Assembly (NCBI RefSeq): GCF_006438915.1
Contig: NZ_RCZE01000002.1
Coordinates: forward strand, 499,144-563,143
Origin: Pseudomonas arsenicoxydans
GTDB taxonomy: Bacteria > Pseudomonadota > Gammaproteobacteria > Pseudomonadales > Pseudomonadaceae
Length of the DNA stretch: 64,000 nucleotides
Direction: 5' to 3'
The translations under genes and the position numbers were made by a program. Below the pieces are notes generated by a model. It worked only from the letters and a program-made list of their open reading frames with translations. It ran no database searches and had not been told where the DNA came from. How positions within the stretch are numbered: position 1 is the first letter of the stretch; every line of letters starts with the position of its first letter. Positions 7,858 to 16,973 of this stretch are shown piece after piece.

Positions 7858-9144
7858 TCAGACCTTTTCGCTGACCACCTGCACGTACAGCGAACGCCCG
7901 GCGCCGAGGCCGGCGACGATTGCACCGAGACCAATGACACCGAAGATCCAGCCCAGCGCCGTCCAGCCGCCGGTCCAGTCATGCACGATACCGACCGCGA
8001 ACGGCCCCATCGATGCCAGGGTGTAACCGAACCCCTGGGCCATGCTCGACAGGTTGGCCGCGACATGCGAATCCCGCGAGCGCAGCACGATCAGGGTCAA
8101 CGCCAGGCTGAACGTAGCGCCCTGCCCCAGGCCGAGCAGAATCGCCCAGCCCCACAGGCCTTCAATCGGAGCGTAGAGACAGCCGAACAGACCGCCGAGG
8201 GTCATCAGCATCACCACTACAATGGCCAGTCGCTGATCCTTGCCGCGCGTTGCCAGCCAAGGCGCCGCGAGAGAACTGGCCAACTGGACGATCACCGATC
8301 CTGACAGCACCAGACCGGCCTGGGTCGGTGTCAGCCCGCGACCGATCAGGATCGACGGCAACCAGCCGAATACGATGTACGCCAGGGACGATTGCAGGCC
8401 CATGTACAACGTCACTTGCCAGGCCAGCGGATCACGCAACAGTCCGCGAACCCGATACGCGACGTTGTGTGCGCCGTGCTTCTGGCCACCCACTTGCGGC
8501 AGCCAGAAGATCGCCGCGACCAGCGCCGGCAGCACCCAGAAGCCCAGGCCCATGGCCCAGCTCTGGTCGAAATGCTCACTCAACGGCACGGTGGCGCCGG
8601 CGGCCATCGCGGCGCCCAGGCACAACGCCATGGTGTAGACACCGGTCATGGCCCCGGCCTGTTTCGGGAAGTCGCGCTTGACGATGCCCGGCAACAACAC
8701 ACCGATCACACCGATGCTCGCCCCCGCCAGCACGCTACCGGCAAACAAGCCGATCTCGCCAAATGAACTGCGCAGAATGATCCCGCCCGCCAGTGTCAGC
8801 AGAATCCCCAACACCACTCGCTCGGCGCCAAAACGTCGCGCCAGCACCGGTGCCAGAGGGGCGAAAAGGCCGAGGCAGAGCACCGGCAATGTCGTCAGCA
8901 AACCGGCCTTGGCCGCCGACAACCCAAGGGTCTTCGACACCTCGCTGAGCATGGGTGCCATGCTCGACAGCGCTGGACGCAAGTTCAACGCCACCAGGAT
9001 CAAGCCCAGTAGTAACAGCCATGGTCGGCGCAGGATCGGGGGAGTTTGCTGGACGTGTTCGTCATCGGCCTCGGCGTCGATCAGCAACTCTTCGAGCTCC
9101 GCCGTGCGCTTGGGTTGCGTGAGATGGCTATCACTACTGGACAT
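7858..9144 (-). CDS. CynX/NimT-family MFS transporter
   Basis: About 428 residues with 12 predicted membrane segments after a cytoplasmic acidic N-terminus (ELEELLIDAEADDEH). Helix 1 LLLLGLILVALNLRPALSS is characteristic of the CynX/YeaN/NimT subgroup of the major facilitator superfamily; ARRFGAERVV follows helix 2. Known members move cyanate, nitroimidazoles or other small organics; the substrate here is unknown. I chose ATG 9144 (GAGAAA six bases upstream); an ATG at 9168, overlapping the end of the regulator gene, is the alternative. Placed after a GntR-type gene in the same direction, so probably its regulatory target. Confidence 0.85.
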   Translation of the reverse strand: MSSSDSHLTQPKRTAELEELLIDAEADDEHVQQTPPILRRPWLLLLGLILVALNLRPALSSMAPMLSEVSKTLGLSAAKAGLLTTLPVLCLGLFAPLAPVLARRFGAERVVLGILLTLAGGIILRSSFGEIGLFAGSVLAGASIGVIGVLLPGIVKRDFPKQAGAMTGVYTMALCLGAAMAAGATVPLSEHFDQSWAMGLGFWVLPALVAAIFWLPQVGGQKHGAHNVAYRVRGLLRDPLAWQVTLYMGLQSSLAYIVFGWLPSILIGRGLTPTQAGLVLSGSVIVQLASSLAAPWLATRGKDQRLAIVVVMLMTLGGLFGCLYAPIEGLWGWAILLGLGQGATFSLALTLIVLRSRDSHVAANLSSMAQGFGYTLASMGPFAVGIVHDWTGGWTALGWIFGVIGLGAIVAGLGAGRSLYVQVVSEKV

Positions 9145-9157
9145 GGATTTCTCGGTT

Positions 9158-9817
9158 TCAAGGTTCATTGATCAACTGCCTCGACAGGGCTTTGGCCCGT
9201 TCCGGGTCGCGTTGCTCGACGGCGTCCAGCAGTTCGATGTGCAGGTCGAACACTTCCTGGCGTCGCGGGGTGATGTTCAGGGTCTGGCGCAACTGTGCGC
9301 CGATGACGCTGGAAAAATAGCGATACAACTCGCTGAGCGTCGGGTTGTGCGCGGCGTCCACCAGACGGCGGTGGAACACCAGGTCGCAGGCGATGTAGCT
9401 GTCGAGATCGCCGTGGTAGTGGCTGCCGCTGACACCGAGCGCTTCGCGCAAGGCCACCAGGTCTTCGTCTGTTCGGCGCAGTGCCGCGAGGCCGATGGCT
9501 TCGACTTCAAGGATGTGCCGCGTCTCACGGGCCTGCTCGTGGGAGCAGCGCGACAACGCCTTCATGGTGTCCAGCGGATCGATGACGGCCCGCAGGTAGC
9601 TGCCGTCACCCTGACGGATTTCGATCAATCCGGAAAACGCCAACACGCGCATGGCTTCCCGCACGGTGTTGCGGCTGATGCCCAGTTCGGTCGCCAGTTC
9701 TGGCTCGGTAGGTAAACGTTGGCCGACGACCCAGATGCCTTGCGTGATGCGCAGACGTAGCTGATCCAGCGCTTGGTCGACCAAGGATCGCTTGGTCAAT
9801 GGAGAAATGTCTGACAT
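9158..9817 (-). CDS. GntR-family regulator, FCD (FadR-like) subgroup
   Basis: About 219 residues. N-terminal winged helix (QALDQLRLRITQGIWVVGQRLPTE, then ELGISRNTVREAMRVLAFSGL and the RQGDGSYLR wing) and an all-helical FCD ligand domain from about residue 75. FCD metal/ligand residues are visible in ACDLVFHRRLVDAAHNP and DLHIELLDAV. The start at 9817 has AAGG nine bases upstream; 9838 has no ribosome site. Probably autoregulated and controlling the downstream MFS gene through the inverted repeats at 9831-9870. Confidence 0.88.
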   Translation of the reverse strand: MSDISPLTKRSLVDQALDQLRLRITQGIWVVGQRLPTEPELATELGISRNTVREAMRVLAFSGLIEIRQGDGSYLRAVIDPLDTMKALSRCSHEQARETRHILEVEAIGLAALRRTDEDLVALREALGVSGSHYHGDLDSYIACDLVFHRRLVDAAHNPTLSELYRYFSSVIGAQLRQTLNITPRRQEVFDLHIELLDAVEQRDPERAKALSRQLINEP

Positions 9818-9830
9818 GGAATTCGCCCTT

Positions 9831-9870
9831 TCATCCAATCATAGGATGAATTTTCTGACATGTTTGTCAG
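9831..9870 (-). promoter_or_regulatory. Candidate GntR operators
   Basis: Two inverted repeats lie just upstream of the regulator start: TCATCC-N7-GGATGA (9831-9849) and CTGACA-TGTT-TGTCAG (9855-9870). A third, ATGTCTGACAT at 9807-9817, spans the start codon and repeats the TGACAT half-site. Position suggests autoregulation. Confidence 0.45.
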
Positions 9871-9993
9871 ATTCGTCCGGGTGGGCAACGGGCCAGGGTT
9901 TTAGAGGAGGCAAAGGTTCGGGGTGAAATGCGGCGGGATGGGAAGAATCGGGATACCGCCCTCAGCATCCGCCGAGAGCGGCTTGGTTGAGGA

Positions 9994-10710
9994 TCAGTGC
10001 CCGCCGAGATAGGCCTCTCGCACTTGCGGATCCTCTAGAAGCTCCCGGCCAGTGCCTGACATGCGAATCTGCCCGTTGACCATGACATAGGCCCGGTCAC
10101 TGAGCTTGAGCGCATGATTGGCATTTTGCTCAACCAGGAAAATCGTCATCCCCCCTTTAGCCAGTTCGCGAAGGGTCTGGAAGATATGCTTGACGACTAT
10201 CGGCGCCAATCCAAGGCTAGGCTCATCCAGCAACAGAATCTTGGGACGGCTCATCAGGGCACGCGCAATAGCGAGCATCTGTTGCTCACCACCAGACATC
10301 GTCATTGCCCGCTGATTTCGCCGTTCCTTCAGACGCGGAAAGAGCTCGAACATCCGCTGCAAGTCTTCCTCGGCGTGCGTCATGCCGATGGGGATGGTTC
10401 CCATCAACAGATTCTCTTCAACCGTCATATCCGGAAAGACCCGGCGCCCTTCTGGCGACTGGGCAATGCCATTGGAGGCGATGTAGTGAGATGACTTCTT
10501 GCTGATGTCCTCCCCTCGGTAAAGAATCTCCCCGCCGCCAGCACGGGGTTGGCCGAAAATGGACATCAGGAGCGTTGACTTGCCGGCGCCGTTTGCACCG
10601 ATCAGCGAGACCGTTTCGCCTTCATGGATCTCTAGCGAGACATCACGCAGTGCCTGAATAGGCCCATAAAAAACGTCGACATTGCGTAACTCCAGGATTG
10701 GCACCTTCAT
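9994..10710 (-). CDS. livF: Branched-chain amino-acid type ABC transporter ATPase (LivF/BraG)
   Basis: 238 residues, the normal LivF size. Walker A GANGAGKST, ABC signature MSGGEQQ, Walker B ILLLDEPSLGLAP and the switch His region IFLVEQNANHAL are all intact. Last gene of the leftward run livK-livH-livM-livG-livF; its start overlaps the livG stop (ATGA type). It would energise import with the livG product. In this neighbourhood the substrate may be pipecolate, lysine or 2-aminoadipate and not a branched-chain amino acid, but that is inference from context. Confidence 0.93.
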   Translation of the reverse strand: MKVPILELRNVDVFYGPIQALRDVSLEIHEGETVSLIGANGAGKSTLLMSIFGQPRAGGGEILYRGEDISKKSSHYIASNGIAQSPEGRRVFPDMTVEENLLMGTIPIGMTHAEEDLQRMFELFPRLKERRNQRAMTMSGGEQQMLAIARALMSRPKILLLDEPSLGLAPIVVKHIFQTLRELAKGGMTIFLVEQNANHALKLSDRAYVMVNGQIRMSGTGRELLEDPQVREAYLGGH

Positions 10711-11582
10711 GCGACCTCCTTCTCATCAGTGGCACCCAGGTAAGCGGCAATGACACGTTCGTTGGAACGGATATGCTCGGGCCCACCCCGGGCAATAACG
10801 TCACCGTGTTCAAGCACAATGATGTGATCGGAGATGCTCATGACCATGCCCATATCGTGCTCGATCAGCAGCACAGTGACACCATGAATATCGCGCAAGT
10901 CCCGAATAATGGTGGTGAGCTTCAGCGTTTCTGCCGGGTTCAAACCCGCGGCGGGTTCATCGAGACACACCAACTCCGGGTTAGTGCACATCGCACGGGC
11001 AATCTCAAGACGACGCTGCTGCCCGTAGGACAACTCACCTGCCAGGCGATTTGCAAATTCGCCAAGATCGACGAACTCCAGCCAGCGAAATGCGTTCTTG
11101 ATCAGTTCCTTTTCGGTGCGGCGGTAACCTGGCGTATTGAACGCACCCGCCAACAAATTGCGATTGGCCTCCATGTGCTGAACCACCAACAAGTTCTCAA
11201 TCACTGACATTTCTTTGAACAGTCGAATGTTCTGAAAGGTGCGCGCCAACCCGGCACGATTCACCAAGTGCGTGCCGCCGAACATCTTGAACCAGAGCCG
11301 AGAAGCAAATTTCAACGGATTGACGAAATCCGTCATCTGAAATGGCTCGCCGAGGATCTTGATGATGTTGGTATCGCGCTTACGCGTATTGAGCTGGATC
11401 CGCCCCCCCGAGGGTTTGTAGAAACCAGTCAGGCAGTTGAAAACGGTAGTCTTGCCGGCACCGTTGGGGCCTATCAATGCGGTAATGGAAGACCGCTCGA
11501 CCTCGAGATTAACGTCCTTCAGGGCCTTGATACCACCGAAGTGCATCATGAGATTTTCTACACGCAGAATGGCGTCTTTCAT
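10707..11582 (-). CDS. livG: Branched-chain amino-acid type ABC transporter ATPase (LivG/BraF)
   Basis: 291 residues from ATG 11582, which overlaps the livM stop. Walker A GPNGAGKTT, signature LSYGQQRRLEIARAM, Walker B LVCLDEPAAGLNP, and the LivG-specific C-terminal segment HGDVIARGGPEHIRSNERVIAAYLG. It includes the insertion NIIKILGEPFQMTDFVNPLKFASRLW common in proteobacterial LivG proteins. Pairs with LivF as the ATPase heterodimer. Confidence 0.93.
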   Translation of the reverse strand: MKDAILRVENLMMHFGGIKALKDVNLEVERSSITALIGPNGAGKTTVFNCLTGFYKPSGGRIQLNTRKRDTNIIKILGEPFQMTDFVNPLKFASRLWFKMFGGTHLVNRAGLARTFQNIRLFKEMSVIENLLVVQHMEANRNLLAGAFNTPGYRRTEKELIKNAFRWLEFVDLGEFANRLAGELSYGQQRRLEIARAMCTNPELVCLDEPAAGLNPAETLKLTTIIRDLRDIHGVTVLLIEHDMGMVMSISDHIIVLEHGDVIARGGPEHIRSNERVIAAYLGATDEKEVA

Positions 11583-12859
11583 TTCGCGACCCCTTCCGGA
11601 ACTGCAATACCAATCCGGTTGATACGGATCAATCCTCGCGGCTTCCAAATCATCATCACCACCATCAGTACCCCAAAGAGCAGCACGCGGTAGTCGGCAA
11701 AATTACGCAGCAGCTCCGGTACTACCGTGAGCACGAAGGCTGCAATCACTACCCCGACGGTTGAGCCCATCCCACCCAACACGACAATTGCCAGGATCAG
11801 TGCGGATTCAAAGAAGGTGAAGGATGTCGGGTTAACGAACCCCTGGTAACTGGCGAAGAAAACGCCAGCAATACCCGCGGTCGACGCACCAATCATGAAG
11901 GCCGACAGTTTCACCAACACATGATTGAGTCCCATGGCCCTGCACGCGATTTCATCTTCGCGAAGGGCTTCCCAGGCGCGGCCCAGAGGCATGCGAGTCA
12001 GGCGATGTTTTAGATAAAGCACCGTCATCACTACGATGAAAAGGACGGTGTATATGAAGATGTATTTCAAATTAGGGTTATAGGCGATTCCGAAGAACTC
12101 ATGAAACGGAATACCACCGTCCTTGGCCTTGCGCCCGAATTCCAGTCCTAGAAAAGTAGGCGAAGGTACAGCCATGCCATTAGGGCCACCGGTGAGGGAC
12201 GACCAGTTATTCAGCACCAGTCGAATGATCTCCCCGAACCCCAAGGTCACGATTGCCAGGTAGTCACCATGCATGCGCAAGACCGGAAAACCCAAAATCG
12301 CACCCGCAAAAGCCGCTAACAGAGCTGCCAATGGAATCGCCGACCAAAATCCCAACCCCAGATGTTCGTATCCGAGGGCCAAGCCATAGGCACCGATTGC
12401 ATAAAAGGCCACATACCCCAGATCGAGCAAGCCGGCCAAACCAACAACAATGTTTAGTCCCAACCCAAGAAGCACATAAATGAGCCCGAGGATGACCACA
12501 GTGAGAATGTACTTATTCGCCACAAACGGTAGAACTGCGGCAACTAATACAACCAGAAGCAGAATCCAGCGCATATTCGATTTATAGCCAGGCGGGAGCA
12601 CAGTCACCCCACTACCGGTCAAATCAAAACGTGAACTGAATTTTTTACCATGAGATGTTTGCAAAAAAGCACTGACGAGGAAGCGTCCCGCCATCACCAC
12701 AGCAACAGACCAAACAACACGATCAGCATGGAAATTGAAGCTGTAGCCATCCAGAACGACGCCAACAATTGGCCCGAATATAACTAACGCCAGCAATCCC
12801 GCAAGCAACGTATCCAGGAGACTTTTTTTCAAGTCGATAGATGACGATTGAGCACTCAT
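11579..12859 (-). CDS. livM: Branched-chain amino-acid type ABC permease (LivM/BraE)
   Basis: 426 residues. The extra N-terminal membrane segments before the LivM core (ILTVVILGLIYVLLGLGLNIVVGLAGLLDLG) are usual in Pseudomonas BraE. The EAA-like loop LGRAWEALREDEIACRAMGLN contacts the ATPases. Two-base gap after livH. Inner-membrane half of the translocation pore. AT-richer than the window average. Confidence 0.92.
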   Translation of the reverse strand: MSAQSSSIDLKKSLLDTLLAGLLALVIFGPIVGVVLDGYSFNFHADRVVWSVAVVMAGRFLVSAFLQTSHGKKFSSRFDLTGSGVTVLPPGYKSNMRWILLLVVLVAAVLPFVANKYILTVVILGLIYVLLGLGLNIVVGLAGLLDLGYVAFYAIGAYGLALGYEHLGLGFWSAIPLAALLAAFAGAILGFPVLRMHGDYLAIVTLGFGEIIRLVLNNWSSLTGGPNGMAVPSPTFLGLEFGRKAKDGGIPFHEFFGIAYNPNLKYIFIYTVLFIVVMTVLYLKHRLTRMPLGRAWEALREDEIACRAMGLNHVLVKLSAFMIGASTAGIAGVFFASYQGFVNPTSFTFFESALILAIVVLGGMGSTVGVVIAAFVLTVVPELLRNFADYRVLLFGVLMVVMMIWKPRGLIRINRIGIAVPEGVAK

Positions 12860-12860
12860 G

Positions 12861-13775
12861 TTACACCTTCGTTACTTTTGGACGCCCCAAGAGGCCTTGC
12901 GGACGGAAGATCAAAATTACTACGAGCAACGCAAACGAAAACACGTCTTTGTAATCCGAGTTTATGACACTCGAAAATTGAGCTTCCGCAATACCGAGAA
13001 TGAGCCCACCCAGCATCGCACCCGGTAATGAACCGATACCCCCTAATACGGCCGCCGTGAAAGCCTTAATACCAATGATGAACCCTGCATAAAAATCAAA
13101 GGTACCGTAGTTCATTGTAATCAGAACGCCTGCCAAAGCAGCCATGGCTGCACCAATAACAAACACATAGGAAATAACCCGATCTGTATTGATGCCCAAT
13201 ATCGATGCCATCTTGCGATCTTGCTGTGTCGCTCGGCACATTCTCCCCAAGCGGGTGCACTTGATGATGTAAGTCAACACGCCCATGCCTATAAAGGAAG
13301 CCAACAAAATAAAAATTTTTGTGTAAGTGATTTGAACGAAACCACCGGCAAAATCCAAACGTGCAGCACCTTCCAACAGGGTTGGAATACCTTGCTGTCG
13401 AGCGCCCTGGGTTAGCTGGACATAGTTTTGCAGAATCAATGAAATCCCGATGGCAGATATCAGTGGTGCAAGGCGAGTTGAGTTGCGCAGCGGTTTATAG
13501 GCCACGCGCTCAATGACCCAACCATAGGCACACGTAATAGCGACAGTTATGATGAGTGTGCCGAGTATTAACAGCGGAAACGAATGCAGACCAAAAAATG
13601 CCAAGAGAGCCAACGTAATAGCAGAAAGGTAAGCGGAAATCATATAAACCTCGCCATGCGCGAAGTTAATCATGCCGATGATTCCATACACCATGGTATA
13701 ACCAATTGCGATCAGTCCGTAAACCGACCCCAACGTCAATCCATTGACCATTTGTTGGAGGAACAGAGCGTCCAC
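12861..13775 (-). CDS. livH: Branched-chain amino-acid type ABC permease (LivH/BraD)
   Basis: 304 residues, starting with GTG at 13775 behind AGGAGA. The N-terminus FLQQMVNGLTLGSVYGLIAIGYTMVYGIIGMINFAHGE is the LivH hallmark. The EAA loop is TRLGRMCRATQQDRKMASILGIN. Eight or more membrane segments. Partner of LivM. Confidence 0.92.
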   Translation of the reverse strand: MDALFLQQMVNGLTLGSVYGLIAIGYTMVYGIIGMINFAHGEVYMISAYLSAITLALLAFFGLHSFPLLILGTLIITVAITCAYGWVIERVAYKPLRNSTRLAPLISAIGISLILQNYVQLTQGARQQGIPTLLEGAARLDFAGGFVQITYTKIFILLASFIGMGVLTYIIKCTRLGRMCRATQQDRKMASILGINTDRVISYVFVIGAAMAALAGVLITMNYGTFDFYAGFIIGIKAFTAAVLGGIGSLPGAMLGGLILGIAEAQFSSVINSDYKDVFSFALLVVILIFRPQGLLGRPKVTKV

Positions 13776-13803
13776 ATTGACTCTCCTAGTTAAAGTAGTT
13801 CAA

Positions 13804-13825
13804 CCCATACCGATAACGGCATGGG
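13804..13825 (-). other. Hairpin between livK and livH
   Basis: CCCAT-A-CCG (13804-13812) pairs with CGG-C-ATGGG (13817-13825) around a four-base loop. Position right after the binding-protein gene is typical of mRNA-stabilising hairpins that keep the binding protein in excess over the permease. Confidence 0.5.
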
Positions 13826-13844
13826 CATTGAGCGACTTGATAAA

Positions 13845-14966
13845 TCAAATCTGCTTATATTTACCGGCGGCATCCCAGCGATACATGACATAAGGGGAGG
13901 TTTTCAGATCGCCCTTCTCATCCCATTCTTTACTGCCCATTACCGTGTCCACAGGATGGGATTTAATCCAAGCGCCGGCTTTCTCGTTATCGGTACCGCC
14001 GGTGGCTTTATAGGCAGCAGCCAGTGTCTGCAGAGCAGCATAAGAAAACAGTGTGTAACCTTCCGGCTCGTAACCTTTGTCGCGGAAATGTTTGACCACC
14101 TCCTGCCCTTGCGGAAGGCCGCGAGGATCGACCACAAAGCTCATCAGGACGCCATCGGTGTACTGTGCTCCACCTGCTGTGGTCACCAGTTCGTCGGTCA
14201 CGATGCCATCGTCAGAGACGAACTTTGCCTTCAGACCCTGCTCACGCATTTGTCGAACCAAAGGGCCTGCTTCGGAATGAAGACCACCGAAATAGACCAC
14301 GTCAGCGCCTGAGGCGCCGATCTTCGATACCAGCGAATTGAAATCTTTCTCGCCGCGCGTCAGCCCCTCAAAAATCACCTCCTGGACACCACGTGCGTGC
14401 AACTGATCACGAGTGGCCTGGGCCACGCCCTGACCGTACGTATCTTTGTCGTGAATGATTGCGACCTTGGTGGCTTTCAAGACATCAACAATGTAGTTAC
14501 CCGCGACAATGCCCTGTTGATCGTCACGACCACATATCCGGAAAACAGTGCTGTAGCCGCGATCTGTCAACTTGGGATTGGTAGAACCCGGGGTGATCGA
14601 GATGACGCCGGCTTCCTCATAGATTTCGGTTGCCGGAATGCTGGAAGAAGAACAGAAGTGGCCAATGACTGCGCTGACCTTATCGGAATCAACCAGGCGG
14701 TTAGCGACAGCGATCGCTTGCTTGGGCTCACAAGCATCATCACCTTTCACCAAGACGATTTTTTCACCGTTGATGCCACCCTTGGCGTTGATGTCCTCTG
14801 CGGCTTGGGAAGCGCCTCTCCAGAGTTGATCCCCGTAGGTGGCGTTAGCGCCAGTGTGGGGGCCGGCCACGCCGATTTTAATGTCGGCATAGACTTGAGT
14901 CGAAAGTCCCATGGCGGCTGTAAGCGCCAAGCCGAGAGCCTTGATTTTAAAATTATTGGTTTTCAT
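13845..14966 (-). CDS. livK: Periplasmic amino-acid binding protein (LivK/BraC type)
   Basis: 373 residues from ATG 14966 behind GAGAGGAAG. Signal peptide MKTNNFKIKALGLALTAAMG..VYA, then DIKIGVAGPHTGANATYGDQ, the type I periplasmic binding fold start. The Cys pair DACEPKQA and GHFCSSSS, and the SITPGSTNP and DKDTYGQG segments, are BraC-like. It captures the substrate for LivHMGF. Because the genes sit downstream of amaA in the same direction, a ligand in the pipecolate/aminoadipate pathway is plausible. Confidence 0.92.
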   Translation of the reverse strand: MKTNNFKIKALGLALTAAMGLSTQVYADIKIGVAGPHTGANATYGDQLWRGASQAAEDINAKGGINGEKIVLVKGDDACEPKQAIAVANRLVDSDKVSAVIGHFCSSSSIPATEIYEEAGVISITPGSTNPKLTDRGYSTVFRICGRDDQQGIVAGNYIVDVLKATKVAIIHDKDTYGQGVAQATRDQLHARGVQEVIFEGLTRGEKDFNSLVSKIGASGADVVYFGGLHSEAGPLVRQMREQGLKAKFVSDDGIVTDELVTTAGGAQYTDGVLMSFVVDPRGLPQGQEVVKHFRDKGYEPEGYTLFSYAALQTLAAAYKATGGTDNEKAGAWIKSHPVDTVMGSKEWDEKGDLKTSPYVMYRWDAAGKYKQI

Positions 14967-15018
14967 GTCTTCCTCTCTTCTTGTTTTAACGAAAAACATC
15001 AATCTCATTAGTTACATC

Positions 15019-15040
15019 ACTGTTTTCAACATCAAACAGT
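15019..15040 (-). other. Hairpin upstream of livK
   Basis: ACTGTTT (15019-15025) and AAACAGT (15034-15040) form a perfect 7-bp inverted repeat in the 166-bp amaA-livK spacer. May be an operator for a livK promoter or a leader hairpin. Confidence 0.35.
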
Positions 15041-15132
15041 CGCAAAAAATACTGAACCACAGGCAATACAACCCACCACAACCGCACTCGATCACGAGCA
15101 CAGCGAATAACTCAAATGACATTCACCCTGCT

Positions 15133-16419
15133 TTAAAGTATTACTCTCATGCACTGACCAGCATGATAAAGGGAGAATCCGCCTTCATAGAGAGCACTTC
15201 GCAAACCAGCCGTATAAAGCGGCTTCATGGGGGTGAACGGTAACGGCAAGTCATCCGGTTTATCATTCATCAAGTAATCGGCCAATGCCTTACCAATGAC
15301 GGTACCCGTGGTGTTTCCGCGCCCGTTATAACCTGTCACTGCAACAATCCCGGCAGCCGGTTCAAACAAACGCATCAAGTGATCGGGAGTGAAGTCAATG
15401 CATCCGGTCCAATGCATCTCCCACTCAATCTTGCCCAACGTTGGAAAATAGTGGCTCTGAATTCGGTCGGCCCAACTTTTAATGAACCAGGCTGGCTTGT
15501 TGTCTGTTCGCCCCATACTGCCGAGCAACAACCGGCCCTCCGCATCTCGACGAATACTGCTCAACACCATACGGGTGTCCCAAGAGCCTTGGCCATGCTT
15601 CAAGACATTGTCGGCCGCAGCCCCTACCAAAGGCGTCGACGCCACTTGATAGTAATAACCGCGGAAATAATTCTTTTGCAGTTCGGACCAATCACCTTCG
15701 GTGTAGGCACCTGTCGATATGACGACCTTGTCACAGCTCACCGCACCCTCAGTGGACTTAACCAGCCAACCTCGCCCCTGTTTTTCCAATTGGGTGACGG
15801 GTGAATGCTCAAACAACCGTCCACCCAGGCGCTTGACTGCGTCAGCCAGACCCGTGGTGTAACCCATTGGATTGATCGTTCCAGCTCGACGATCCAGCAA
15901 GGCCGATGAAATTCTATCGGTGCCACAATATTCCTGGCATCGGGCTCCGCTGAGCAACTCGACATCGGCGCCTCGCCGCTTCCACTGGTCATGGCGAGCT
16001 TGTAAGTCGGCAGCGCCTGAGGCGTTATGAGCCATATGAAGCGTGCCATCGTTACGAGCCTGGCACTCGATGCCCAGTCTTTTGATCGTCGAAAAAACCT
16101 GACTCGGGGCTTCCCCCAGAACCTTGTTAAGACGGCTACCTGCTTTGGTTCCCAAAGTGGACTCAACATCGTCAGGGCGGATCCAGGTTCCCGCATTCAC
16201 CAACCCTACGTTACGCCCTGAACCGCCGTGACCGATCTGATGCGCCTCAAGCAGCGCCACACTCTTGCCTTTCTCAAGCAAGTTCAATGCAGCAGAGAGC
16301 CCGGTTATACCGCCGCCAATAATACAGACGTCGACTTTGACAGTGCTTTTCAGAGCAACAGTCGACACCTGTTTCGGCGTTATATGCTCCCAGAGACACT
16401 CTCTACGTAACTCAACCAT
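15133..16419 (-). CDS. amaA: L-pipecolate oxidase-like FAD oxidoreductase (AmaA)
   Basis: 428 residues, the length I recall for P. putida AmaA. N-terminal dinucleotide fold VCIIGGGITGLSAALNLL, then GGSGRNVGLVNAG, and the C-terminal FAD contact GIVAVTGYNGRGNTTGTVIG: a DAO-type (PuuB/sarcosine oxidase-like) flavoenzyme. With a neighbouring ALDH7-type amaB, the best assignment is oxidation of L-pipecolate to piperideine-6-carboxylate, in equilibrium with aminoadipate semialdehyde. Start chosen at ATG 16419, spaced properly from GAGAGG; an ATG two codons earlier is too close to it. A gamma-glutamylputrescine oxidase role is the alternative but fits the neighbours less well. Confidence 0.82.
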   Translation of the reverse strand: MVELRRECLWEHITPKQVSTVALKSTVKVDVCIIGGGITGLSAALNLLEKGKSVALLEAHQIGHGGSGRNVGLVNAGTWIRPDDVESTLGTKAGSRLNKVLGEAPSQVFSTIKRLGIECQARNDGTLHMAHNASGAADLQARHDQWKRRGADVELLSGARCQEYCGTDRISSALLDRRAGTINPMGYTTGLADAVKRLGGRLFEHSPVTQLEKQGRGWLVKSTEGAVSCDKVVISTGAYTEGDWSELQKNYFRGYYYQVASTPLVGAAADNVLKHGQGSWDTRMVLSSIRRDAEGRLLLGSMGRTDNKPAWFIKSWADRIQSHYFPTLGKIEWEMHWTGCIDFTPDHLMRLFEPAAGIVAVTGYNGRGNTTGTVIGKALADYLMNDKPDDLPLPFTPMKPLYTAGLRSALYEGGFSLYHAGQCMRVIL

Positions 16420-16464
16420 ATACATCAACCTCTCGACCGCCAAACCGCAGTGGAACACATATGT

Positions 16465-16755
16465 TTATAGAACCAAGGGTTCAGGAAGGGCGAACTCATA
16501 ACACTCACTCATCATCCAAACATTGGATATGAGCGTCGTGGATTCGAAGGAAGAGCGGATCAGCGACTGACCGACCCCATAAACAGCGCCCAGGGATATA
16601 ACAGTTACGAGCAAGATGCCAAACGCCAGCAGAACTGACGAAGTGTAAATGCCGACACAATACAACGGCACTATTAAAATCAGGGAGGTGACCAACAGCA
16701 TAGCGACTGTCATCCAGAATGGAGTACTGGCCTTCGTCACTTTTTCAGTGTTCAA
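16465..16755 (-). CDS. Small hypothetical membrane protein
   Basis: 96 residues, apparently from a TTG start at 16755 behind AGAGGGG; an internal ATG at Met15 would give a shorter form. Two hydrophobic stretches (about 14-34 and 38-62) predict a two-pass inner-membrane protein with an acidic and aromatic tail. I do not recognise the family. It lies between amaB and amaA, 45 bp before amaA, so it is probably cotranscribed with amaA. A transporter accessory role is a guess only. Confidence 0.5.
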   Translation of the reverse strand: MNTEKVTKASTPFWMTVAMLLVTSLILIVPLYCVGIYTSSVLLAFGILLVTVISLGAVYGVGQSLIRSSFESTTLISNVWMMSECYEFALPEPLVL

Positions 16756-16973
16756 AGTTGAGCCCCTCTTACAAACAGGATGAAAGATTCAAGTATCACA
16801 AACATGGCGTTGGCCTTTTATTATTACTACTGCTTGTCAGCCAATTACTTCATTCAGGCGAGCACTCGGTGAGCGCCGACCTATCACTGCTGTTTTAAAT
16901 CCTTCAGCGAATAATTTTGCGCCCGAAGACGGCACTCCCCGCATCGAAAAAACCGATACAGGGAGCGACTTCA
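16756..16973. other. Spacer between amaB and small membrane-protein gene
   Basis: 218 bp, AT-rich. No terminator or gene seen. The gap is long enough to hold a separate promoter for the small gene, amaA and liv genes. Confidence 0.35.
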
